A DNA stretch of 45,830 bases. It comes from an uncultured Clostridia bacterium (GTDB lineage Bacteria > Bacillota > Clostridia > Christensenellales > UBA1242). The stretch lies in NCBI GenBank assembly GCA_934747255.1, contig CAKVGH010000008.1, positions 1-45,830 on the forward strand. Direction: 5' to 3'. A model generated the notes under the pieces. It was not told the DNA's origin, ran no database searches, and saw nothing but the letters and a program-made list of their open reading frames with translations. A program made the position numbers and the translations under genes. Shown here one piece after another: positions 32,755 to 41,274 of the stretch. Numbering within the stretch: position 1 is the stretch's first letter; every line of letters begins with the position of its first letter.

Positions 32755-34044
32755 ATGTTAGACATAAATTTAATTAGAAAAGAGCCAAAAAAGGTGGAAG
32801 AACTTTTGTCAAGAAAAGGTTGCAAAGTTAATTTTAACGAATTTTTGGCAAGCGACAGAGAAGAAAAACTTTTAGAACAAAAAAACAATGAATTAAAAGC
32901 AAAGCGTAATAGTGCTAGTGGAGAAGTTGCAAAACTCAAAAAGCAAGGACTAGACGCAAGCGGTATTATTGCCGAAATGAAAACTTTGGGCGATGAAATT
33001 GCTCAAAATGATAATAAATTAAAAGAACTAGCAGACGCAAACTTTAACTTTATAGCTGGCTTACCAAATATTCCAGACGAAGATTTGCTCCCTGGTGAAA
33101 AGGAAAACAACAAGGTTATTGATATTTACGGTGAAAAGCCAGTGTTTGATTTTGAACCTAAAAATCATGTAGACCTTTGCGAAAGTTGTGGGCTTATTGA
33201 CTACAAGCGTGCCGCAAAACTTTCTGGTAACGGATACTTTATCTACACAAATGTTGGCGCTAGACTTGAATGGGCACTCTTAAATTTCTTTATCAGCGAA
33301 CACCTAAATGACGGCTATGAATTTATCTTGCCACCTCATCAACTTGGATATAACTGCGGATTTGGTGCAGGACAATTTCCAAAATTTAAGGACGAAGTTT
33401 ACTGGGTAATTGATGAAAACGGCGACCCTAACAAAAAATTCTTGCTTCCAACAGCCGAAACAGCACTCGTAAACTTGTATGCTGGCGAAGTTTTGCAAGA
33501 AAGCGATTTGCCTAAAAAGTTCTTTGCATACACGCCTTGCTATCGTAAGGAAGCAGGTAGTTATCGTGCAGAAGAAAGGGGTATGATTCGTGGCCACCAA
33601 TTCAACAAAGTGGAAATGGTGCAATATGCAACACCTAGCCAAAGTGATGATAGTTTTGCCGAACTCGTTGGCAAGGCTCAAAGACTTATGAAAAAGTTGG
33701 GACTTCATTTTAGAACAAGTAAACTTGCTGCTGGCGATTGTAGTGCAAGTATGGCAAGAACTTATGATATTGAAGTTTGGATTCCAAGTATGAATATTTA
33801 CAAGGAAGTTTCATCAGTAAGTAATGCAAGAGATTACCAAGCAAGACGAAACAACACCAAGTTCAAAAACAGTCAAACAGGCAAGAACGAATTTGTCCAC
33901 ACACTTAATGGTAGCGGACTTGCAACAAGCCGTGTTATTCCAGCCATTGTTGAACAATTCCAACAAGCCGATGGCTCAATTAAAATTCCAGATGTTCTAG
34001 TTCCATTTATGGGCGGGCAAACTGTAATTAAGCCAATCAAGTAA
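32755..34044 (+). CDS. serS: Seryl-tRNA synthetase
   Basis: A 429-residue class II synthetase that charges tRNA-Ser. Residues about 25-105 form the long antiparallel coiled coil that reads the tRNA variable arm (LEQKNNELKAKRNSASGEVA onward). The catalytic core has LPTAETALVNLYAGE, motif 2 CYRKEAGSYRAEERGMIRGH, the FNKVEMVQY segment, DCSASMARTYDIEVW and motif 3 LNGSGLATSRVIPAIVEQ. It ends in IPDVLVPFMGG as most bacterial SerRS do. Length is normal. AAGGAAGTG precedes the ATG. It is transcribed alone between two terminators. Confidence 0.97.
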   Translation: MLDINLIRKEPKKVEELLSRKGCKVNFNEFLASDREEKLLEQKNNELKAKRNSASGEVAKLKKQGLDASGIIAEMKTLGDEIAQNDNKLKELADANFNFIAGLPNIPDEDLLPGEKENNKVIDIYGEKPVFDFEPKNHVDLCESCGLIDYKRAAKLSGNGYFIYTNVGARLEWALLNFFISEHLNDGYEFILPPHQLGYNCGFGAGQFPKFKDEVYWVIDENGDPNKKFLLPTAETALVNLYAGEVLQESDLPKKFFAYTPCYRKEAGSYRAEERGMIRGHQFNKVEMVQYATPSQSDDSFAELVGKAQRLMKKLGLHFRTSKLAAGDCSASMARTYDIEVWIPSMNIYKEVSSVSNARDYQARRNNTKFKNSQTGKNEFVHTLNGSGLATSRVIPAIVEQFQQADGSIKIPDVLVPFMGGQTVIKPIK

Positions 34045-34055
34045 TTTTATTGAAC

Positions 34056-34085
34056 AAAAAAATGGACAATCTCTGTCCATTTTTA
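34056..34085. terminator. Terminator of serS
   Basis: AAAAATGGACA-ATCTC-TGTCCATTTTT, a strong 11-bp stem. Symmetric tracts would also act on the convergent gene at 34320. Confidence 0.85.
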
Positions 34086-34319
34086 TTGCTAATTTTTGCT
34101 TTGTAGTTGCGTTTATGTCCCAATCAAATCACAAAAAATATTCCAAAACAATTTTATATTCCAAGTCAATTGTGTATTTAAGTAATTTAGTTCTGTAATA
34201 TAAGTAAACTATCATCTCAATGTTTTATTATATTATTGCTTAAAAAAATTTTGGTATTAAATGGTAACTTTTATTATGTTTTTATAATCTATTTGTTAAA
34301 TTAAAAGACTAATAAAAAA

Positions 34320-34883
34320 TCAATTTTCATTATCACTAACTATCAAACTAAAATTTTCGTGGCTCAATTTTACTAATTTGGTATTTTGTAAATCTATATC
34401 TAATTTGCCCTTAAACACAAATTTTGCTTTTTGCGTTTCTGTGCAAGGAGTGAACGAAAACTCAACTTCGTAAAAGTTATAACCTAAAATATTCAAAAAT
34501 GGGTTGATATAAAATAAGTCGTTTTTGATATAAACAATGCCGATTAAAACAATCACGATTACAAACACAACAAACATACTCACTCTTTCTAGTTCAAAAC
34601 TGAGAGCAAATAACACAAAAAGTGAAAAGTACCCCAAAAAATACTGCTCGGTTATGCTTTGTTTGTTTTTTATTGTAATTTTTGTGGTAGGTGTTTGAGC
34701 GTGTTTTAGAGCAATTTTTGCTCCCACTATGCCCAAAACTATTGCGGTTACAAGTAGAATTAACGATAGAGTGTTTAACACATTAAAATGCAGATTTCCA
34801 AATATAATGTCAATTAAAATTTTAATTGTAACTAAAAAATATAGCGGAACAAATGCACTCAAATATAATAGTATTTTTTTCAT
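34320..34883 (-). CDS. Membrane protein of unknown function, distantly KwaA-like
   Basis: A 187-residue protein with about four membrane segments (about residues 4-27, 35-60, 85-100 and 104-123). A C-terminal cytoplasmic or external beta-rich tail of 60 residues begins YINPFLNILGYNFYEVEF. This layout (four helices, then an 'INP...LGY..Y' junction) recalls KwaA of the Kiwa phage-defence system, but the recollection is weak and no KwaB (DUF4868) gene is adjacent, so I do not assign that role. No clear Shine-Dalgarno site precedes the ATG. It stands alone. Confidence 0.6.
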   Translation of the reverse strand: MKKILLYLSAFVPLYFLVTIKILIDIIFGNLHFNVLNTLSLILLVTAIVLGIVGAKIALKHAQTPTTKITIKNKQSITEQYFLGYFSLFVLFALSFELERVSMFVVFVIVIVLIGIVYIKNDLFYINPFLNILGYNFYEVEFSFTPCTETQKAKFVFKGKLDIDLQNTKLVKLSHENFSLIVSDNEN

Positions 34884-35187
34884 ATCTTTATTTTTTGCAA
34901 TAGGCTGTTTTTTATGCTAAAAAAATGCTATATTAAAATTTCTTAAAAACCTTTGTCTTAAAATAAAAACACTAGAAAAAATCTCACATTAGCCTTAACA
35001 ATAATTCAATACTCATAAATTAAAATTGCTATATTCAAATACCATAGGTCAAATGCTTAAAAAAAGTTTTAGAAAAATTTTTTACAGCAAAATGGCAAGT
35101 AGAATACAATAAAAAACAAAATTTTTATCAAACCTCTTACAAAATAAATCTATATGTGTTATAGTAATTATAGTAATGGGGAACGAT
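34884..35187. other. AT-rich intergenic region
   Basis: About 300 bases between divergent small membrane-protein genes. A possible -10 (TATAGT, about 35158) serves the gene at 35188. I see nothing else. Confidence 0.35.
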
Positions 35188-35706
35188 ATGGAAAACACAG
35201 AAAAAACAAAAATAATCGCCAGACGAGTGCAGTTGAGATTCAAGACCGAACTTGCTTTGCTTATTATTTTAGGAACACTTTTACTTGGGTTAACAATTTA
35301 TTTTGCCATAATTGATAAGACTTTTTTTGTAGCCACAATGCTGGGCATTCCTACAATATGCTTTATTGTTGCGTGGAGTTTTAGGTTAAAGAGAATTTAC
35401 AAAAACAATCATAGCCCAGAAATCAAGATTACTTTTTGTGACGAAATATTTACCATTTACGAAAATGGCGAAATATTAAGCGTGCAACAGCAAGACATAA
35501 AAAGGGTAGACTATAAAAACAAAAGAGCATTTTTAATTTCGCCTTACTTTATTAGTTTAAGCGAAATGAACTATGGAAAAGTCATAATCAGTGTGTTGCA
35601 AAATGGTAGTTGGCGACAAATTGTAGTAGACAATGTTTATGAGCCTAGCAAGGTTTGTCATAGGTTTAATTACTTTCTAGGTTTTAACACTTTTGAACAG
35701 GCATAA
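35188..35706 (+). CDS. Small membrane protein with a PH-like cytoplasmic domain
   Basis: A 172-residue protein. After a basic N-terminus (RRVQLRFKTELAL) come two closely spaced membrane segments (about residues 21-42 and 48-67). A beta-rich domain of about 100 residues follows, with a pattern like bacterial PH (YcxB-like) domains: KITFCDEIFTIYENGEIL, IKRVDYKNKRAFLIS, then an amphipathic C-terminal helix (PSKVCHRFNYFLGF). Function is unknown. Two starts are possible; GGGGAA at the right distance favours the ATG at 35188 over that at 35176. A terminator follows immediately. Confidence 0.65.
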   Translation: MENTEKTKIIARRVQLRFKTELALLIILGTLLLGLTIYFAIIDKTFFVATMLGIPTICFIVAWSFRLKRIYKNNHSPEIKITFCDEIFTIYENGEILSVQQQDIKRVDYKNKRAFLISPYFISLSEMNYGKVIISVLQNGSWRQIVVDNVYEPSKVCHRFNYFLGFNTFEQA

Positions 35707-35738
35707 AAAAACGAGAGTATTAACTCTCGATTTTTTTT
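35705..35738. terminator. Bidirectional terminator between convergent genes
   Basis: CGAGAG-TATTAA-CTCTCG with long A and T flanks, one base after the PH-like gene. Confidence 0.85.
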
Positions 35739-35747
35739 GAATATTAC

Positions 35748-36296
35748 TTATTCTTCAACTTTTTCGCCAACTGGTTCTTCTACTACTGTTTCTTGTGCAA
35801 CTTCTTGTGCTGGAACTTCAACAACTGCTGGTTGTTCCATAGGAGTAGCAACTGCCTTTAATGCTTTTTTGTAAGTAGACAAGATGATACTTGATAAAAC
35901 GATATTTGCAATGAACATCAATACAATTACAAATAATACAATTAAGAAATATCCTTGTGCTGCGTACATACCAGTAATAGCAGCCATAAAGAATGTTCCA
36001 ACGCTAGACAAAACTACATTTGTTACATAGTAGCCTTTTGCTTTTTTAATAATACCAAGACTGTTTAACAATCCAAGAATACTAAAGGCAACTGTAATAG
36101 CGCCGAAAACGCAAGTCAAGAAAATTGGAATAGCAAATACCAAACCTTCGCCTGCTTCTGCAGCCATCAATCTAGCAAAGTCAAAAACTGATACTTCAAT
36201 TTCTGGGTCTATTGGCAATACAAACATAAATAATGTTGCCAAGAATGAAAGACCTAAAACTACGCTGTTAAGTACAATTAACTTTTTGTTTTTCAT
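35748..36296 (-). CDS. Four-helix membrane protein with acidic C-terminal tail
   Basis: A 182-residue protein with four predicted membrane segments (about residues 7-28, 52-78, 90-113 and 117-142). A cytoplasmic tail rich in valine, glutamate and proline ends the protein (PAVVEVPAQEVAQETVVEEP). No family is recognised. AAGGGGG precedes the ATG. It is monocistronic and convergent with the PH-like gene. Confidence 0.7.
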   Translation of the reverse strand: MKNKKLIVLNSVVLGLSFLATLFMFVLPIDPEIEVSVFDFARLMAAEAGEGLVFAIPIFLTCVFGAITVAFSILGLLNSLGIIKKAKGYYVTNVVLSSVGTFFMAAITGMYAAQGYFLIVLFVIVLMFIANIVLSSIILSTYKKALKAVATPMEQPAVVEVPAQEVAQETVVEEPVGEKVEE

Positions 36297-36493
36297 AATA
36301 TTCCCCCTTAAAAAATTTTGAGATTTATTCTCAATACTTTTATATTAACAAATATATTCTGCAATGTAAAGAAAAATGTAAAAACTTTCTCAAAAACTGT
36401 CAAATATGATTGAATTATGTAAAAAATTTTAAGTTTTTTCTGTAAATTTAATCGAAAGTTTTGCTCATTACAAAAACAGTAAAAAACTCGTAT

Positions 36494-36523
36494 TCACAAA
36501 TTATTTTTTCAAAATATATAATG
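36494..36523 (+). promoter_or_regulatory. Promoter of collagen-like gene 2
   Basis: TTCACA (36494-36499), 18 bases, TATAAT (36518-36523). Confidence 0.6.
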
Positions 36524-36544
36524 AATTAGTGTGAGGGAGAGATT

Positions 36545-37783
36545 ATGAGAAGAAGAAATTGTAGCAAAACAAATTGTTGTCGTAGTCAAAATGAATGCCC
36601 AACTTGTTGCAATCAAGTAATTCGTACCATTGTTGGACCAACAGGACCAACGGGAGCAACAGGACCTAGTGGCGAAACTATTTTAGTTCGTTCAACTACT
36701 ACGCTAGATGCAGGAAATAATGCAAGAGTTGATACTAGTCACATTGGCAATACAACCTATCTAGACTTTTACATTCCAAAAGGCGAAATGGGGCAAACGG
36801 AAACAATTTTGGTTGGCGAAACTCGTGCGATAAAATCTGACCGTCCAGCCAAGGTGGAAGATAGGTTTGAAGACGGTAATCATTATCTTGATTTTTATAT
36901 TCCGCAAGGCGAAACGGGAGAAAAAGGCGAAAAAGGAGATATAGGTCCACAAGGAGAGCGTGGCGAAAAGGGTAATGCTGACAAACTTGATATTGCTTGC
37001 GTTTATACTATCGACTTTAACGAACCTGCAAGAGTGGAAGACGATGAAGAAAATGGAAATCACCATTTGTCAGTTTATATTCCTCGTGGCATTCAAGGAG
37101 AGCGTGGCGAAATCGGGCCAAAAGGAGATACGGGTGCAAAGGGTGACAAAGGTGAAATCGGTCCAAAGGGCGACAAGGGTAACACTGGTCCAGCGGGCGA
37201 AAAAGGAATAGCCGAAGGCATAAGCATTGACGGAGCAGAAACTGTTGCGTCAACCGAAAAAGCCCAAGTTTTAGACGATTTTGAGCAAAATATTCATCAC
37301 TTGACATTTTATATTCCAAAGGGAGAAAAGGGCGAGCGTGGAGCAGAAGGCCAAGTAGGCCCAGCTGGTCCAGCAGGCCCACCGGGAGCAACTACAAATA
37401 TCAATGCGACAATTTATAGTACGACCGCTTTGAGTTTAACAAACGGCACAGCACTTAACTTGGACAAAACTTTAACTAACAACCGACTTACAGTTCAAGA
37501 CGGGAAAATTGTAGTAGCAAATTCTGGAACTTATATCATTAGTTATTCGATAAATAGTTCCGCAAATGCTATTGTGGGCGAAACTATTGCAGTAAGCGTT
37601 AATGATATTGCTATAGTATCAACAAAAAGACCTATTCCAAACGACAAAACGACTTCGGCATTTATTGTAATGCGACTGGAAAAAAATAGCACAGTGAGTT
37701 TAGTTCCAACTATAACGCAGTCACTAACTTTGTCTGCTACCGATGCACCTAGTGCAACACTTACGGTTATAAATATCGCTTAA
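36545..37783 (+). CDS. Collagen-like repeat protein 2 (Gly-X-Y)
   Basis: A 412-residue protein without a signal peptide. The first 28 residues are arginine- and cysteine-rich (CSKTNCC, CPTCC). A short Gly-X-Y block (GPTGPTGATGPSG) is followed by four spacer modules ending DFYIPKG, DFYIPQG, SVYIPRG and TFYIPKG, separated by Gly-X-Y blocks rich in GEKGEKGD and GPKGD triplets. A C-terminal beta-rich head of about 125 residues starts NINATIYST, shares its sequence with collagen-like protein 3 and is expected to trimerise. The triple-helix sequence with charged triplets is stable without hydroxyproline, as in other bacterial collagens. Probable surface or spore filament. AGGGAGAG precedes the ATG. 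It is monocistronic. Confidence 0.86.
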   Translation: MRRRNCSKTNCCRSQNECPTCCNQVIRTIVGPTGPTGATGPSGETILVRSTTTLDAGNNARVDTSHIGNTTYLDFYIPKGEMGQTETILVGETRAIKSDRPAKVEDRFEDGNHYLDFYIPQGETGEKGEKGDIGPQGERGEKGNADKLDIACVYTIDFNEPARVEDDEENGNHHLSVYIPRGIQGERGEIGPKGDTGAKGDKGEIGPKGDKGNTGPAGEKGIAEGISIDGAETVASTEKAQVLDDFEQNIHHLTFYIPKGEKGERGAEGQVGPAGPAGPPGATTNINATIYSTTALSLTNGTALNLDKTLTNNRLTVQDGKIVVANSGTYIISYSINSSANAIVGETIAVSVNDIAIVSTKRPIPNDKTTSAFIVMRLEKNSTVSLVPTITQSLTLSATDAPSATLTVINIA

Positions 37784-37827
37784 TAAATTGCGAATAACAA
37801 AAACTTAACAATTAAAAATGTTGTAGT

Positions 37828-37857
37828 AAAAAGCACTAATATCAAGGTGCTTTTTTT
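37828..37857 (+). terminator. Terminator of collagen-like gene 2
   Basis: AAAAGCAC/GTGCTTTT stem with a ten-base loop and a T7 tail. Confidence 0.8.
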
Positions 37858-38031
37858 AGTTATTCAATACAAAGTTTTGTAGAACAATCGTGTTTTAGCA
37901 TTTTAGTTGACAACCTTTAATAAAAAATATTAAAAATCATTTTAATAATTTTGTGTTATGATATAAACTATATGTTGTTAATTTTTGAAATAAATGATAT
38001 TTGAAATATAAAAGATTAAATGGAGAATTAT

Positions 38032-38655
38032 ATGTATAAAAACCAAGTATATAAAAGTATTTTAGATTGTTCTATTGATGATAGTTTGCTCGAAGACTTT
38101 TGCAAAAATATTTCTAGTCAAGATTTTGATAAAGAAAATTCTTTTGAAAAATATTATAGTCTGGAAATAATCAAACTTGCTACCAATAAGGTTAAAGATG
38201 ACGAAAGGGACGCTTTGTGGCTTGCAAATTGGGCAAATGCCTATAGTTACATTTTAATGGCTAGCACTTGGGACGGACAAAGTAGTGACAATCAAGCCAA
38301 AGACTATGTTATTAACAAAATTAGCGAAGCATTAAATAGCCTATCGTTTTTTGAAAGCGGAGATGACGAAAAATACTATTCAATATTATCTTATTTGAAA
38401 AGGTTTGAAAATCTTGATAATTTGTATAAGATGATAGATGAAATTAACACTTTTTATTCACTAGAAAAAAATAATGACGATTTTGAAGCGGATATTTTGT
38501 TTGTAAACACCAAGCAAAAATTATATTATAAGATAAAATCTTTTGATTTGTTGGACACTCAAAACGATGATGCAACTTTGTTGTCGCTAGATGAGTTAAA
38601 TCAAAAAATTAGTCAACTACAATTAGACGGCTACAAGGAAGTAAATCTTGAATAG
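38032..38655 (+). CDS. Hypothetical acidic helical protein
   Basis: A 207-residue soluble protein, acidic and mostly helical (DALWLANWANAYSYILMAS, then NKISEALNSLSFF). The C-terminus is LLSLDELNQKISQLQLDGYKEV. No family is recognised. TGGAG sits at the right distance for the ATG at 38032; an in-frame ATG at 38020 overlaps that site and is less likely. It ends at a bidirectional terminator. Confidence 0.65.
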   Translation: MYKNQVYKSILDCSIDDSLLEDFCKNISSQDFDKENSFEKYYSLEIIKLATNKVKDDERDALWLANWANAYSYILMASTWDGQSSDNQAKDYVINKISEALNSLSFFESGDDEKYYSILSYLKRFENLDNLYKMIDEINTFYSLEKNNDDFEADILFVNTKQKLYYKIKSFDLLDTQNDDATLLSLDELNQKISQLQLDGYKEVNLE

Positions 38656-38752
38656 TTTGTTCTATAAGCGTACACATTTTTATAAAAAACAATTTTATAT
38701 AGTTTGATTTAGTTAAAAAAGATTACTTTTATAAAACTATATTTTTAATACT

Positions 38753-38804
38753 AAAAAACACATTAGGTTAAATGAGTTAATTCATATACTAATGTGTTTT
38801 TGTT
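38753..38804. terminator. Bidirectional terminator between convergent genes
   Basis: AAAAAACACATTAG pairs with CTAATGTGTTTTTG across a 23-base loop that itself contains a short inverted repeat (GAGTTAATTC-like). Confidence 0.75.
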
Positions 38805-38890
38805 TATTAGTGAATAGTTATTGCTTGCAAATTTTTTTAACTTTTTTATAGTCTTTGTGGTAATATAAGAGTGAATATCTTTGTCAACCT

Positions 38891-39994
38891 TTAAGCATAC
38901 ATTGTAAGTTCTTCTTGGCTCTTAATTTCACAATATAGTTGTAAAGCCTGCTGTTTAGTCATAACTAGTTCTGGCTGATTAAGTGCAAATTTATATTTTT
39001 TTGTTTTTTGTTCTTCAAACGAAGCCTTTGCCATTTTTTGCATTTTATCATATAAAAATTCAAAACTATCATTGCTAGTCTTAACGATAGAAGCAAAGAC
39101 TATTTTTTCAATCAATTTTTGTTCAAGTGGTTTTACGACTTCGGTTGACCACTCGTTAAATGGTTCAAAGCGGACATATTTATGCTCATTATTTTTTGTA
39201 ATTACTTTATAGTCAAAATTGTAAAAATCGTATTTACTCATATCTTCCAAATGACAATTTTTTGGCATAAATAGGTGAGCATATTTTATCTTGTCAGTTT
39301 CGTCAATATAATCCCAAGTTGCGTCATCATAAAATTCGTCATCAATGTGGTATTTTTTGTCTTTCAACAAAATGTGCAATCGTGCGTGTTCTTCCTTTAC
39401 GCTTGTTTCTAGATTAAGGGTGGTTAAAGCAACAATATTGCACGATAATTCGTTAAGATTTAATGCATCAATAATATGTTTCATCAAAGAGCAACGACCT
39501 AGGCAAACAAACTCTGGATTTTCTAAAAACGCCCCAACAAATAGCTGGTCATTACTGCACCAACTTGTTTGTTTTGAAGGAGAGTATTTTACTAAACTTT
39601 GAATTTGCAAATGAATAAAAGATAGGGTTTCGGCTGGACTTAAATTTTTTTGCTTGATATTTTTGCAAATATTTTCTATATACGAGTTTGCGTCAATTAT
39701 TGTTTTTACATTCCAAATTTTATTTTCAGTATGTAAACTTTTGTAGTGATGAGTTGTTAAAATGTTTATTTCGGCAAACGGACTAGCCTTTTTGTTAAGT
39801 TGCTTTAATATATCCAAAATTTCGTGTGAAATTCTTTCGCTTAAAACTCTTATGTTAATCGTTTTTATGTTGTCATTATCTTTAATCGTGCTTGTTAGTT
39901 GTTTTAATAAATCTATTTGTTTAGTAGAGTAGTCATCATTTTTTTCGTTTAACAAAGATATGTTCAATTCTTTTGCGTTTTTTGTGTTTTGCAT
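38891..39994 (-). CDS. Transglutaminase-like protein
   Basis: A 367-residue cytosolic protein. A papain-like transglutaminase core can be read in the middle: FVCLGRCSLMKHIIDALNL with a candidate nucleophile Cys168 (or Cys164), EEHARLHILL with His203, and KKYHIDDEFYDD with Asp218, in the Cys-His-Asp order of the family. An N-terminal domain of 120 residues contains helices and IKTINIRVLSERISHEIL. Members act as cysteine proteases, cross-linkers or inactive scaffolds; the substrate is unknown. AAAGGAAT before the ATG at 39994 fixes the start, although the frame is open ten codons further. It follows the 40100 gene on the same strand, but a terminator lies between them. Confidence 0.65.
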   Translation of the reverse strand: MQNTKNAKELNISLLNEKNDDYSTKQIDLLKQLTSTIKDNDNIKTINIRVLSERISHEILDILKQLNKKASPFAEINILTTHHYKSLHTENKIWNVKTIIDANSYIENICKNIKQKNLSPAETLSFIHLQIQSLVKYSPSKQTSWCSNDQLFVGAFLENPEFVCLGRCSLMKHIIDALNLNELSCNIVALTTLNLETSVKEEHARLHILLKDKKYHIDDEFYDDATWDYIDETDKIKYAHLFMPKNCHLEDMSKYDFYNFDYKVITKNNEHKYVRFEPFNEWSTEVVKPLEQKLIEKIVFASIVKTSNDSFEFLYDKMQKMAKASFEEQKTKKYKFALNQPELVMTKQQALQLYCEIKSQEELTMYA

Positions 39995-40052
39995 TTCTAT
40001 TCCTTTTACTAAAATTATTATCAAATTTTTATGCGAGATAGTTGATTAAATG

Positions 40053-40072
40053 AAAAAGGCACTTTTTGTGCC
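40053..40072 (-). terminator. Terminator of the 40100 gene
   Basis: On the minus strand GGCAC-AAAAA-GTGCC is followed by five T residues. Confidence 0.8.
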
Positions 40073-40099
40073 AATATTGTTGTTTATAAAAAATTATTT

Positions 40100-40495
40100 T
40101 TATTCTTCCAACGAATTTTCATCATTTAATAAATACTTTAACTTGTCTTGCATGGTTGCAAACTTTTCAAATGTAGATTTGCAGTAGTTGTAAGATTCTC
40201 TATATTCTTTTGTGGTGACATCGTATCTGTTTATAATTCTATCATTTGTGTGTGAGTAATTCAAAATTTCTTCCCAAATTACTTTGTCAAATTCAACATA
40301 CAAGTAGTGTAGTGAATTTGTGTTTTTGTCTACATTTTTGTTTTTTTCGTTAAAGTCATTAACATTTTCCCTTGTTTGATAAACAATAATTAAATTCCTC
40401 ATAAACTTGTTAAATTCGTCTTTTGGCAAAACCTCGCACATTTTTTCCAATGCTTTTTCGCTAATTGAATCAACAAAATCATATTCTTTTCTCAT
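40100..40495 (-). CDS. Hypothetical protein
   Basis: A 131-residue soluble, charged, helical protein (SISEKALEKMCEVLPKDEF at the N-terminus, TFEKFATMQDKLKYLLND at the C-terminus). No family is recognised. AAGGGGAA sets the ATG at 40495; the open frame continues 18 codons upstream without a supporting site. Confidence 0.65.
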   Translation of the reverse strand: MRKEYDFVDSISEKALEKMCEVLPKDEFNKFMRNLIIVYQTRENVNDFNEKNKNVDKNTNSLHYLYVEFDKVIWEEILNYSHTNDRIINRYDVTTKEYRESYNYCKSTFEKFATMQDKLKYLLNDENSLEE

Positions 40496-40577
40496 ATTTT
40501 TCCCCTTTATTGTTACAAATATTTTATCACAAGAAATTTGAGTAGTCAATAGGCAAATTAAGTCTAGTAGGGCAAAT

Positions 40578-40607
40578 CTTACACAAAAAAACCATATTTC
40601 ATATAAT
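40578..40607 (+). promoter_or_regulatory. Surviving promoter of the decayed collagen-like gene
   Basis: CTTACA (40578-40583), 18 bases, TATAAT (40602-40607). It has the same spacing as the promoters of the three intact collagen-like genes. Confidence 0.45.
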
Positions 40608-40632
40608 GTTTTGCAATTATGGGAGAATGTAT

Positions 40633-41210
40633 ATGAAATGTAATTTTTGTAAATACAAAAATTGTAATGACGAGCAAACTAAATCAATTATTCAATCAAT
40701 TATCAACGGGTCCAATGAGAACGCAAGGAGCATACAAGGTTTACAAGACTATATAGGACTTTAAGGTTTGCGGGGAGAAAAAGGCGAGAAAGAAGATAAG
40801 GATTACAACACTTTTGGCATTATACCGATTTACGCAAACATTGTAAATGCTTCGCAACAAACAGTGCAATTTGATATATGCAATCGGGCTTTATATACCA
40901 CTAGCAAGAGTCCAAATTTTTCAGGGCATTACTTTGAAAAATGGTACAGAAGTTTTGGTGAGTAAAGCAGGAATTTATGAACTTGACTTTTCGTTTTCAA
41001 TAAACAATTTTTATAATTCAAGCAATTTAAGGTTATATGTTAATAATGTGCCCGTTTCAACATTGCTTTCTTCTTTTGCCAACGGCAACTACTCTATTCA
41101 TCGAATTGTTAGGCTAGGAATAGATGATATAGTACAAATAGGTGGCAACTATTACAAGAATAGGTTTCAATGCGGGAATGTCCTTTACGCTTGTTAAAAT
41201 TGATGATTAA
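40633..41210 (+). pseudogene. Decayed collagen-like gene (nonsense plus two frameshifts)
   Basis: It starts like its relatives, with GGGAG, ATG and a cysteine-rich head (MKCNFCKYKNCND). A TAA at 40762-40764 interrupts what would read GLxGLRGEKGEK, the start of a collagen block; CAA to TAA is the simplest explanation. The Gly-X-Y region is nearly all gone. The head domain then continues (YANIVNASQQTVQF), shifts frame near 40900-40920 to NGTEVLVSKAGIYELDFSFS and SSNLRLYVNN, and shifts again near 41165 to reach NAGMSFTLVKIDD before TAA at 41208-41210. These pieces line up in order with the C-terminal heads of collagen-like proteins 2 and 3. No intact product is possible. Confidence 0.8.
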
Positions 41211-41229
41211 ATTTGGTACTCAATGGATT

Positions 41230-41266
41230 AAAAAATGTTCAGTAAGTTTTACTGAACATTTTTTTC
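41230..41266. terminator. Bidirectional terminator between the collagen pseudogene and the phosphatase gene
   Basis: AAAAATGTTCAGTAA-GTT-TTACTGAACATTTTT, a near-perfect 15-bp stem with tracts on both sides. Confidence 0.88.
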
Positions 41267-41274
41267 ACATAACT

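Noticed and set aside
34320..35706. Kiwa defence operon (KwaA plus KwaB)
   Set aside because: The neighbouring gene at 35188 is a small PH-like membrane protein on the opposite strand, not a DUF4868 protein.
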